DNA of 38,079 nt from CBDVBD01 sp965372135 (GTDB lineage: Bacteria > Electryoneota > RPQS01 > CBDVBD01). The notes beneath the pieces are model-generated. The model searched no databases, was not told the DNA's origin, and saw nothing but the letters and a program-made list of their open reading frames with translations. The stretch is from assembly GCA_965372135.1 (NCBI GenBank), contig CBDVBD010000011.1, positions 1 through 38,079 on the forward strand, written 5' to 3'. Positions 31,085 through 38,079 of this stretch are shown in pieces (position 1 is the stretch's first letter; every line of letters starts with the position of its first letter). The translations under genes were made by a program, and so were the position numbers.

Positions 31085-32386
31085 TCAATGAGGATACAGG
31101 ATATAGAAAATAACCGAAAGTCCCCCCAGCACCCACAACCCCGCCGGGATTTCCTTAGCCCGACCGGTCACGATTTTCAAAAACGGGTACAGGATGAAAC
31201 CTGCGGTCATGCCGATCCCGATGTTGTAAGTAAAAGACATCAGGGTTATGGTGAAAAACGCTGGGATCAATTCGGTCATATCATCGAATTTCAACCGGAC
31301 AATCGGCGTGATCATAAATACTCCCACAATGATCAATGCCGGACCGTAGGCAAAAGCCGGTATTGTAGTCAGGAAAGGCGAGAAAAACAGGGCACATAGG
31401 AACAGAATCGCCACCACCACCGCCGTCAATCCGGTACGCCCTCCTTCCTCGATCCCCGACGCCGACTCGATAAAAGTGCCTGCGGTGGTAGTTCCCATCA
31501 GCGAGCCGAATACCGTCGCCACCGCATCAGCCATTAACGGACGTTCGATTCCGGGAAGGTTGCCCTTTTCGTCTAAGAACCCAGCCCGTGCCGATGCCCC
31601 AATCAATGTCCCCATGGTGTCCACGAAATCGAGGATAAACACCACCAGAATCACCTGCAGGAATCCTAAGGTGAACACCACACCGAAATCAAGCTGGAAT
31701 GCGATTTCCGACAGGTCCCAGTGGAACGACACCCATTGTTCCGGCAGCGGTATCAATCTGGTTACCATTGCGACAATGGTTGTTAGGATCATACTAATAA
31801 GGATAGCGCCCTTCACCTTCCATGCGAACAACATACTCATCAGCAGCAGGCACAACACCGCCATCAATACATGTGAGGAACCGATTGCCCCAAATTTTAC
31901 CGGTGCTCCCGGCACTCCCAATTCCACCAATCCGGTGTTGTTCAATCCGATGAATGCTAAGAAAAGCCCAATCCCCACCGCGAAGCTGACCTTCAACCCC
32001 TCGGGAACCGCTTCCACTAACCAACTGCGGATTCTTAACGCCGTCAACACCACAAACAGCACCCCCCCAAGGAAAATAGCCGCCAGCGCGGTCTGCCACG
32101 AATACCCCATCACCTTAACCACCGTATACGCAATAAATGCATTTTCCCCCATGTACGGTGCGATAGCGAACGGACGGTTCGCGTAAAGCCCCATAATCAG
32201 CGTCCCGAAAGCTGCCGTAAGGATAGTCGCAATCATCGAGGGACCTTTGGGAATGCCAGCCGCTTCCAGAATCGCTGGGTTCACTATTATAATATATGCC
32301 ATAGTAATGAACGTAGTGAACCCCGCCAGAACCTCGGTACGAACCCTGGTCTGGTGGGCTTCAAGACGGAACAGTTTTTCGAACAT
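31085..32386 (-). CDS. NCS2 family purine permease, AzgA type
   Basis: A 433-residue inner-membrane protein with about 12-14 helices. AzgA-type landmarks are the start FRLEAHQTRVRTEVLAGFTTFITMAYIIIVNP, the GENAFIAY loop, FAVGIGLFLAFIGLNN and the conserved FVDTMGTLIGASARAG, followed by FGSLMGTTTAGTFIESASGIEEGGRTGL. Such proteins import adenine, guanine or hypoxanthine with protons. Which purine is carried here cannot be told. Its position between rpoN and hflK has no obvious functional meaning. Confidence 0.95.
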   Translation of the reverse strand: MFEKLFRLEAHQTRVRTEVLAGFTTFITMAYIIIVNPAILEAAGIPKGPSMIATILTAAFGTLIMGLYANRPFAIAPYMGENAFIAYTVVKVMGYSWQTALAAIFLGGVLFVVLTALRIRSWLVEAVPEGLKVSFAVGIGLFLAFIGLNNTGLVELGVPGAPVKFGAIGSSHVLMAVLCLLLMSMLFAWKVKGAILISMILTTIVAMVTRLIPLPEQWVSFHWDLSEIAFQLDFGVVFTLGFLQVILVVFILDFVDTMGTLIGASARAGFLDEKGNLPGIERPLMADAVATVFGSLMGTTTAGTFIESASGIEEGGRTGLTAVVVAILFLCALFFSPFLTTIPAFAYGPALIIVGVFMITPIVRLKFDDMTELIPAFFTITLMSFTYNIGIGMTAGFILYPFLKIVTGRAKEIPAGLWVLGGLSVIFYILYPH

Positions 32387-32440
32387 CTTCGAACCCGAAA
32401 ATGACTGAGGAGGGTAATTTTTGGTCGTTACAGGCTGTAT

Positions 32441-33838
32441 TTATATTTCCCGCCGCATCCGCCGTACTGGAATGTATAGCTGTTCCCGGTATTTCTGTAC
32501 CGTGCGCCGGGCGATTGGATAGCCTTCTTCTGCCAGCAATTCCGCGATTGCCTGGTCGGAGAGTGGGTTGGACTTGTCCTCTTTATCGATGATATCTCTC
32601 AACTTGTCTTTGATAATCTTGGTGGAAACCTCTTCGCCACTGGAAGTCTCCATCCGTTCGCTGAAGAAATACTTCAACTCGTACACCCCCCAATCGGTCT
32701 GCACGTATTTCCCATTCGTCACCCGGGATATGGTGGAAATATCCATGCCGATTTCTTCAGCGATGTCATTTAATATCATGGGCTTCAGATAGCTTTTGCC
32801 CTTTTCGAAAAAATCCATTTGTTTCTTAACAATCGCCCGCATGGTCCTCTGTATCGTGGTGCGGCGTTGATGGATGGCGTTAATGAACCAGCGAGCGCTT
32901 TCCAATTTTTTGGTGACGAAATCGCGGATCTTCTTGTCGGTCTTCTTCCCCTGCAGGATCATGTTCCGGTAAGCAGCATTAACGTGAAAACTGGGGATGT
33001 TCCCGTCATTTAGATATACCACATATTCATCGCCCACCTTCTGGACGATCAGATCGGGGATTATATAGTTCTGTTTTTCATCGAAATAACCCTCACCGGG
33101 CTTGGGATTCAACCGCCGGATATCTTCGAATGCCTGCCGGATATCGTCTGTAGTAATGTCCAGTTTCTTGGTAATGTTTTCGTATCGCTTGTTGATAAAA
33201 TCATCGAAGCATTCATCCAATACCGCCATCGCATGCGGATTGGGATCCTTCTGCAGTTTCATCTGAATCAATAGGCATTCCATGAGATTGCGCGCCCCGA
33301 TCCCCGCCGGATCGAACGTCTGCACCAGCCGGTGCACCGGTTCCACCTGTTCTAATGGAACATTGAGATCTTCCGCAATATTCTCCAAAGGATAATCTAA
33401 ATAACCGTCGGCGTTGATATTCCCGATGATGTATTCGCCGATTTCCCCCTGACCGTCCGTCAGACTTTGCAAGTGCAATTGCTCTTCCAAATGTTCAGCC
33501 AACGTCAACACATGAGGGCGCGGGATTTCCACCAATTCTTCCGACGGTCGCGATGGCTTGTATTCGAAAGGCTCGTCATCAGCTAAAATATCCTCCCAAT
33601 CAATTTCTTCCGCCTGAGTCTCAGGTTCCGGCTCCTCGGTGCTATCTGCTTCATCATCCGGTTTATCAACCACTTGCAAGTCTTCGTCGGATTCCTCTAA
33701 GAACGGATTCTCCTCCAGTTCCCCACGAATTCTAAGTTCCAGTTCCAATAGGGGAAGTTGGATTAGTTCCGACCGCAGGATTTGTTGCGGTTGGAGGATT
33801 TGCTCCTGTCTGAGTCTTAAGTCCTGTCGAAGTTGCAT
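32441..33838 (-). CDS. rpoN: RNA polymerase sigma-54 factor RpoN
   Basis: The 465 residues contain all three regions. The N-terminal Gln/Leu-rich activator-contact region is RQDLRLRQEQILQPQQIL (4-21), followed by LLELELRIRGELEENPFL. An acidic linker (about 50-95) leads to the core-binding domain with FDPAGIGARNLMECL. The DNA-binding part includes FEKGKSYLKPMILNDIAEEIGMDISTISRVTNGKYVQT, and the RpoN box is ARRTVQKYRE (443-452). Sigma-54 needs ATP-driven enhancer-binding proteins; none is in the window. It lies in the usual kdsD-lptC-lptA-lptB-rpoN order, with one barrel gene inserted. The start has AGGTT upstream. Confidence 0.97.
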   Translation of the reverse strand: MQLRQDLRLRQEQILQPQQILRSELIQLPLLELELRIRGELEENPFLEESDEDLQVVDKPDDEADSTEEPEPETQAEEIDWEDILADDEPFEYKPSRPSEELVEIPRPHVLTLAEHLEEQLHLQSLTDGQGEIGEYIIGNINADGYLDYPLENIAEDLNVPLEQVEPVHRLVQTFDPAGIGARNLMECLLIQMKLQKDPNPHAMAVLDECFDDFINKRYENITKKLDITTDDIRQAFEDIRRLNPKPGEGYFDEKQNYIIPDLIVQKVGDEYVVYLNDGNIPSFHVNAAYRNMILQGKKTDKKIRDFVTKKLESARWFINAIHQRRTTIQRTMRAIVKKQMDFFEKGKSYLKPMILNDIAEEIGMDISTISRVTNGKYVQTDWGVYELKYFFSERMETSSGEEVSTKIIKDKLRDIIDKEDKSNPLSDQAIAELLAEEGYPIARRTVQKYREQLYIPVRRMRREI

Positions 33839-33864
33839 CAGAAAACCTAATTATCGATGCGTAG

Positions 33865-33887
33865 GTCAGGATCCCCGCGATCCTGAC
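33865..33887. repeat. Palindromic intergenic repeat, short form (copy 2)
   Basis: GTCAGGATC (33865-33873), CCCGC, GATCCTGAC (33879-33887), preceded by GCGTAG as at 21219. It lies in the 73-bp gap between the FadL/PorV-like gene and rpoN, 24 nt after the stop on the - strand. Confidence 0.8.
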
Positions 33888-33911
33888 AATTTCTATGATC
33901 ATCCTATTCGT

Positions 33912-35030
33912 CTATTGTTCGTAATCTCCCTCCGGTGTCAATATCTCGAAAGCTATTAGGAATCGCGTGCTCTGTTCCGATTCATCCGGTGACGCATGAC
34001 TGTCCACCAGCGCTACTTGTACATTGGTACCACCCAAATTCCATCCTAACCCGGCGGTGAAGGTAATCATCGGGTCGGCGCTGGCTTCCACTGGATCCGA
34101 TTCCCAACAGCCCCCTACTCTTAAATCGGCACCCATCCAAGGAAACTCCACCCCACCAGCCGCACCCCATTGATTTTTCGTCATCGACCCCTGATCCACC
34201 ATCCAACTGGTCACGTCAGAATATCCCCGGTAGTAGATGTCAGCAGCGGTTAGGATCTGGTTCCATCGCTTCATGACACCAACTCGTACTTCCAATGGGC
34301 GTTTCCATTCTTCGGAAAACGAGGCTGAATTTACATCCGCATCACCGGACACGGTAATCGGTGGCTGAGTTTCCAATCCTAATGTCAAATCCGGTGTTGG
34401 TCGCCATTGCACATGAATCGCTGATGCGAATCCCAAGCCGGATGCAGTGTTATCTGTTTTGGTGCCGTCCCGGATTTCCTCCCATTTAGTAATCGACAGC
34501 CCCAATGATACTCCCAATGCCCATTGCTGCCCGATGCGTACCGCTATCGGAACTACCACCCTGTGTTCCGCTATCACATATTCATATTTATTATTCGGAA
34601 ATTGATAGACGGCGCGATGTCCATAGGGCACACCGTATCCCACCCCAAACTTGACCGCATCGGTAGAAAATGTGGTTCCAATCCATCGTGGCAGGAATAG
34701 CGTCTGGGATTCCGATCTGAGTGGCGGCGATCCGTCGGAATAGGGAGTGCGTACATCGAATTCCGCACTGATAAACACCGGCGGCTGCCATGCCATCCCG
34801 GCAGGGGCGTATATCATCATCCCACCGGAATATTCCAGTGCAGTTCTCACCCCACCCATTCCCCATCCGCGCACACCAATCGGATTGTTGCCCCGCAGGT
34901 CATTGTAATCATCGAAAAAACCGTATCGTCGATATGGTTCATCCTGGCAGAGTGCAGAGGTAATCATGCCCAATGTTCCCATGCTGAATAACACAATAAA
35001 TAATATCCAAGTCTTTGTTGTCATTGTCAT
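33912..35030 (-). CDS. FadL/PorV-like outer-membrane barrel protein
   Basis: A 372-residue protein with a signal peptide (to about 29, SALCQ). The mature start has RGWGMGGVRTALEYSGGMMIYAPAGMAW, which follows the pattern of FadL, PorV and UPF0164 barrels (an a-x-GGa-tA stretch, then a NPAG-like motif; here APAG). The rest alternates barrel strands (VKFGVGYGVPYGHRAVYQF; WALGVSLGLSITKWEEI; TAGLGWNLGGTNVQVAL). It is inserted between lptB and rpoN. Possible roles are transport of hydrophobic molecules or, given the T9SS-type cargo genes in this window, a PorV-like shuttle; neither is proven. Function is unknown. Confidence 0.75.
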   Translation of the reverse strand: MTMTTKTWILFIVLFSMGTLGMITSALCQDEPYRRYGFFDDYNDLRGNNPIGVRGWGMGGVRTALEYSGGMMIYAPAGMAWQPPVFISAEFDVRTPYSDGSPPLRSESQTLFLPRWIGTTFSTDAVKFGVGYGVPYGHRAVYQFPNNKYEYVIAEHRVVVPIAVRIGQQWALGVSLGLSITKWEEIRDGTKTDNTASGLGFASAIHVQWRPTPDLTLGLETQPPITVSGDADVNSASFSEEWKRPLEVRVGVMKRWNQILTAADIYYRGYSDVTSWMVDQGSMTKNQWGAAGGVEFPWMGADLRVGGCWESDPVEASADPMITFTAGLGWNLGGTNVQVALVDSHASPDESEQSTRFLIAFEILTPEGDYEQ

Positions 35031-35066
35031 TCACATTCCATTTCGACTTCTTTCCCTAACATCAAC

Positions 35067-35882
35067 TTATCGGTCCAACCGAAATTGTTCGCCAAGGTAC
35101 AATTTCCTCGCTTCGGGATCATTGGCTAAAAATTCCGATGTCCCTGACTTCAGGATTCGCCCTTCGTACATCAAATAGGCTCGATCGGTGATTGACAGGG
35201 TTTCATGTACGTTGTGATCGGTGATTAAAATACCGATTCCGCGCTTTTTCAGGTCCGCCACTATGTTCTGAATGTCGATCACCGCTATGGGATCGATTCC
35301 GGCGAAGGGCTCGTCCAACAGGATGAATTTCGGTTTCGTCACCAGTGCTCTGGTTATCTCTACTCGTCGTCGTTCCCCGCCGGACAGGTTATACGCTTTG
35401 CTTTTCGCCAGGTGGCTGATTGACAATTCCTCCAGCAGCGATTCAAGCCGCTGCTTCCGTTCCTTGCGGCTAATGGGCAGCGTTTCCAGGATCGCCATAA
35501 TGTTTTCTTCTACCGTAAGTTTCCGAAACACAGACGCTTCCTGGCACAAATAGGCGATTCCCAGCCGGGCGCGACGATACATGGGCATTCGGGTCACGTC
35601 CCGATCATCTATGAAAATTTTACCTTCTTTCGGTCGGATCATCCCGGTCATCATGTAAAATGTGGTGGTTTTTCCGGCGCCGTTGGGTCCTAACAGCCCC
35701 ACGATTTCCCGCTCATGAACCTCGATCGATACCTCATCGACTACCCGGCGCTTTCCGTATACCTTCACTACACTTTCTGAGCGGAACACCGACCGCTGGC
35801 TGGTATCTTTAGCAGGTGTCTCAATAGCTGCGTCCAACTCTTCCGTGTTAGCTGTTTCAGATTTTTCCGTTGTGTGGTCCAT
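35067..35882 (-). CDS. lptB: LPS export ABC transporter ATP-binding protein LptB
   Basis: The longest frame starts at 36020 inside the lptA-like gene; I chose the ATG at 35882, 7 nt after that gene's stop, giving 271 residues. All ABC landmarks are present: Walker A GPNGAGKT (65-72), Q-loop Q114 in YLCQEAS, signature LSGGE (166-170), Walker B ILLDE (187-191) and H-loop H223 in TDHN. RRRVEITRAL and EPFAGIDPIAV are characteristic of LptB. It powers LptFG in moving LPS from the inner membrane to the LptC-LptA bridge. A variable acidic extension of about 30 residues precedes the usual start and is unusual. No strong ribosome site is visible at this start. Confidence 0.95.
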   Translation of the reverse strand: MDHTTEKSETANTEELDAAIETPAKDTSQRSVFRSESVVKVYGKRRVVDEVSIEVHEREIVGLLGPNGAGKTTTFYMMTGMIRPKEGKIFIDDRDVTRMPMYRRARLGIAYLCQEASVFRKLTVEENIMAILETLPISRKERKQRLESLLEELSISHLAKSKAYNLSGGERRRVEITRALVTKPKFILLDEPFAGIDPIAVIDIQNIVADLKKRGIGILITDHNVHETLSITDRAYLMYEGRILKSGTSEFLANDPEARKLYLGEQFRLDR

Positions 35883-35889
35883 AGGCGAA

Positions 35890-37005
35890 TTAGTGGTTGG
35901 CTCTCCCAGCCATCCTTTCCGGATAATAGGTTCCTTGAGTGCCGCCTGATACTTTGATCCGGGATACTTCACCGTCCCGAGTCCACAGGGTGATTTGATC
36001 GCCCGAGACTCGATTGACACCTTTGTGTTCCCCTTCCTCCAATGGATAGTAAAGTGCTTCCGCTTGTCCGGTGATTACCGCTTGGGTCAATTGACCGTCT
36101 TCTAACGATAAATCTATGGTTTCCCCACGCATCCAATTCATCCGACCGTTGTCCAACGTGTCGGCAGGGATCACCGCTAACGCGTGGTCATTCACCAACA
36201 CCTGATCGATGTTTCCTTCCCGGAAAAACAGCGAAATTTTGTCCCCCTGCATCGTCTCCTGATCGCTGATGATTTTAGGCGATCCGGTCAGTACCGCCCA
36301 TCCTTCCACTCTATTGTATTCCAACAGGTCGCTGGTGGCTTTCAGGTCTTCCCGAAGCACCAGCACGCTGTCGCGAGCGATTGCCAACCCGTCCTCGATG
36401 CGATATTCAATCTGCTCCCCGAAGATCTCCATCCGCACCGAATCGGTAGTATCCCGTTCCGTAAAAACCGGATCTCCCATTACTTTGGCTAATCCACTCT
36501 TTTCGAGGTAAGTTCCCTTCCGCCCGGCGATGGTCGATCCACTGATCAGATCGGTCAGCAGTACCCCCCCGTCGAAATAGGCTTCCCCGTAGTCATCGAA
36601 ATACATCGCCTTCTGGCACTGGATTTCCATCGTGTCCTGGACGATAACCACATCGCCAGTCGCGTTTACCCGTTTGGTAGTTTCATTGTACACCACATGC
36701 CGGGCGGTCAATGTTCGCACGGTGTCCCAGAACACCACATTCCCCTCGAAAATCAGCCGTCCTTCTTGCTGGAAATGTATCGCCTTATCGCAGGTCACAT
36801 GCAGGCTGTCCTGCACCAAATGTACCGACCCAATCAGCTCTTTGATCGCCTTCCCGTTGCGAGTCCGGTTTCGCAGGATATCGGCATGAATCAACTCGAT
36901 CGGTCCCGGAGGTGTGGTCTTATCTTCCGCCACACTCCATGGAACGATGGTTGTTGCTAATATCGCCACTACCGCTATCTGGACGTTTCGGGCTGCCGAT
37001 CTCAC
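35890..37005 (-). CDS. LptA/OstA-like periplasmic protein of LPS export (extended)
   Basis: A GTG start overlapping the lptC stop (GTGA) and a signal peptide (1-26, ending SVAED) are followed by repeated OstA/LptA-type beta strands. The typical phrases LTARHVVYNETTKRVNATGDVVI and MEIQCQKAMYFDDYGEAYFDG are present, with IELIHADIL near the start. E. coli LptA has about 185 residues; here 371 residues hold roughly twice the number of strands, as in many FCB-type OstA-like proteins. It would form the periplasmic bridge carrying LPS to the outer-membrane LptD. No lptD is in the window. Confidence 0.88.
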   Translation of the reverse strand: MRSAARNVQIAVVAILATTIVPWSVAEDKTTPPGPIELIHADILRNRTRNGKAIKELIGSVHLVQDSLHVTCDKAIHFQQEGRLIFEGNVVFWDTVRTLTARHVVYNETTKRVNATGDVVIVQDTMEIQCQKAMYFDDYGEAYFDGGVLLTDLISGSTIAGRKGTYLEKSGLAKVMGDPVFTERDTTDSVRMEIFGEQIEYRIEDGLAIARDSVLVLREDLKATSDLLEYNRVEGWAVLTGSPKIISDQETMQGDKISLFFREGNIDQVLVNDHALAVIPADTLDNGRMNWMRGETIDLSLEDGQLTQAVITGQAEALYYPLEEGEHKGVNRVSGDQITLWTRDGEVSRIKVSGGTQGTYYPERMAGRANH

Positions 37006-37691
37006 GAATCTTCAACCGCCAATGTGTCTATTACTTCCTTCAAACTGTCGGATTCAGTGGTATCCGAAGTCACATCCTGCTCTACGTCCCGTTCCCGGCG
37101 CAGATCAAATTCCCGCACTGTCTTGCCGGTCGGTTTCTTGATCTCCCAATTCTCCAATTGCCCGTCGGATACCAATCCAAACCCATACAAGGTATCTAAT
37201 TCGGTGGTGATGGTAACAAAGGTATCGGAAACAATCTCGTCGCGGGTATGGTCCCAGCGGATGGCTTCTGTCTGCAGCGTCTGCCCGCTGTCGGACACCA
37301 CCACTACATTTCCCCAGGCGTACATGTCACTCTGATCCTGATCGCCTTCCACCAACCCGCGTTCAGCGGTCAATCGCGATGTATGCTTCCCCTCGTTATC
37401 GAAGAAATCCACCACTACACCGCTGTCTAACCAGGTTTCGGATTTCTGCTTGTAACGGGCGATATGACCGGCTTGGATCCGGGAGGTGATTACCCCATCG
37501 CGGGTCAAGATTATGGTGCTTTCCCAAATCTCCTGTTCCGGACTTTCCTTCGTCGAATCCCTCATCGATACTTCGTAAGACGACCGGTCCACACACCCAG
37601 TCTGCCACAAAGAACAACACAGCACCACCGCCAAAACCCCAGTAATTCCTAAACTTACAATCCATCGCATACTGTCGCTTGACCCTATCAT
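37002..37691 (-). CDS. lptC: LptC-family LPS export protein
   Basis: An N-terminal membrane anchor (about 10-28) ends in WQTGC; the cysteine is placed like a lipoprotein site but the lipobox is imperfect. The LptC fold follows: WESTIILTRDGVITSRIQAGHIARYKQKSETWLDSGVVVDFFDNEGKHTSRLTAERG, then ENTVxAxGNVVVVS-like strands (MYAWGNVVVVSDSGQTLQTEAIRWD). LptC is the inner-membrane dock that hands LPS to LptA. The acidic C-terminal tail (about 195-229) is extra. The ATG overlaps the kdsD stop (ATGA), and its own stop overlaps lptA. Confidence 0.88.
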   Translation of the reverse strand: MIGSSDSMRWIVSLGITGVLAVVLCCSLWQTGCVDRSSYEVSMRDSTKESPEQEIWESTIILTRDGVITSRIQAGHIARYKQKSETWLDSGVVVDFFDNEGKHTSRLTAERGLVEGDQDQSDMYAWGNVVVVSDSGQTLQTEAIRWDHTRDEIVSDTFVTITTELDTLYGFGLVSDGQLENWEIKKPTGKTVREFDLRRERDVEQDVTSDTTESDSLKEVIDTLAVEDS

Positions 37692-38079
37692 CCAATCCCC
37701 GCCTGCAGCAGGTCATGCATGTGTATTATCCCCTGGGTTCTGCTGTTATCGTCTAATATTGCTAAATGGGTGATTTTGTACGTTTCCATTATATGTATCG
37801 CTCGGGTGGCTAAAGCATCTGCATCCACTGTTTTCGGGTTTCGGGTGGCGAAATCCCCTGCCACCACGTTGCTCAGATCGGTAGTGCGTTCCATCAGCCG
37901 TCGAAGATCACCGTCGGTGATTATCCCAGTTAATCTCCCGTCGTTATCCAATACACAGGTGACCCCAAGCCGCTTTGATGTCATCTCCAAAATTACCTCT
38001 CTAAGCACCGTCTGCTCCCCTACTTTCGGGATCTCATCACCCGTGTGCATGATGTCCCCGATCTTCAGCAGCAGCTTCC
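37688..38079 (-). CDS. kdsD: KdsD-type arabinose-5-phosphate isomerase, C-terminal CBS pair (5' end outside window)
   Basis: The frame is open to the right edge of the window. Upstream of the ATG at 38050 it continues as KLLLKIGDI, so that ATG is internal. The visible part is the two CBS domains: MHTGDEIPKVGEQTVLREVILEMTSKRLG, then GIITDGDLRRLME, and a second copy with THLAILDDNSRTQGIIHMHDLL. MHTGDEIPxV after KI-DIM is typical of KdsD/KpsF. The missing N-terminal SIS domain would interconvert ribulose-5-phosphate and arabinose-5-phosphate for Kdo synthesis. Its place before lptC supports this. Confidence 0.9.
   Translation of the reverse strand, partial: KLLLKIGDIMHTGDEIPKVGEQTVLREVILEMTSKRLGVTCVLDNDGRLTGIITDGDLRRLMERTTDLSNVVAGDFATRNPKTVDADALATRAIHIMETYKITHLAILDDNSRTQGIIHMHDLLQAGIG

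Noticed and set aside
31476..32186. 236-codon + frame opposite the NCS2 permease
   Set aside because: Antisense to a well-conserved permease; Thr/Asn/Pro-rich translation typical of a reverse-strand shadow.
35883..36020. Longer start (36020) for LptB
   Set aside because: It would overlap the lptA-like gene by 131 bp; LptB homologues do not need these residues.
1..38079. CRISPR arrays, insertion sequences, prophage or toxin-antitoxin modules
   Set aside because: No regularly spaced direct repeats, transposase, integrase, phage or toxin motifs were seen on either strand.

Overview
The window comes from a Gram-negative bacterium of the wider Fibrobacteres-Chlorobi-Bacteroidetes (FCB) type. It carries LPS-export genes (kdsD C-terminal part, lptC, lptA, lptB), several outer-membrane beta-barrels and five secreted proteins. 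Those five end in a type IX secretion (T9SS)-type C-terminal tail: a YPNPFN-like start, an iYnilGqxv core, an SGvYfyrL block and a final xLLK. Promoters are ordinary sigma-70 sites (TTGACT, 17 bp, TATATT) and Shine-Dalgarno sites are clear. Bacteroidetes proper use different signals, so an uncultured FCB phylum (KSB1-, Marinimicrobia-, Latescibacteria- or Zixibacteria-like) fits better. This placement is inference; no marker gene in the window fixes the phylum.

Layout. Positions 1-11.5 kb (+ strand) hold four secreted cargo genes: a truncated WxDxR-repeat protein, an M14 zinc carboxypeptidase, a gingipain-like C25 protease and a two-module beta-helix protein. The last two are followed by the same 3' element (a palindrome, then a strong terminator). 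Positions 11.5-14.1 kb (- strand) hold Yip1-family, DUF2752 and aldehyde dehydrogenase genes behind one promoter. A tRNA-Gln(CUG) with its own promoter lies at 14.4 kb. Positions 14.6-18.05 kb (+) form a redox operon: RCKP zinc ribbon, DsbD, thioredoxin, porin.

Positions 18.05-22.5 kb (- strand) form an envelope operon: FtsX/LolC-type permease, LolA-like periplasmic protein, GT2 glycosyltransferase with an added C-terminal domain, outer-membrane barrel, small coiled-coil protein. A divergent + strand unit at 22.7-24.3 kb holds a 51-codon ORF that looks like the two ends of a secreted protein with the middle lost, followed by a five-bladed beta-propeller cargo protein. A bidirectional terminator at 24.36 kb closes this unit.

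Positions 24.4-38.08 kb (all - strand) run in transcription order: kdsD, lptC, lptA, lptB, a FadL/PorV-like barrel, rpoN, NCS2 purine permease, hflK, hflC, DUF502 protein, an orphan barrel, an Omp85 protein and rsmE. The common theme is envelope biogenesis.

The least expected features are the modular palindromes spread between genes, the deletion-like mini-ORF, the permease/LolA-like/GT2/barrel operon, and a hairpin that could mask the ribosome site of the DUF502 gene. I saw no CRISPR array, transposase, phage gene or rRNA.
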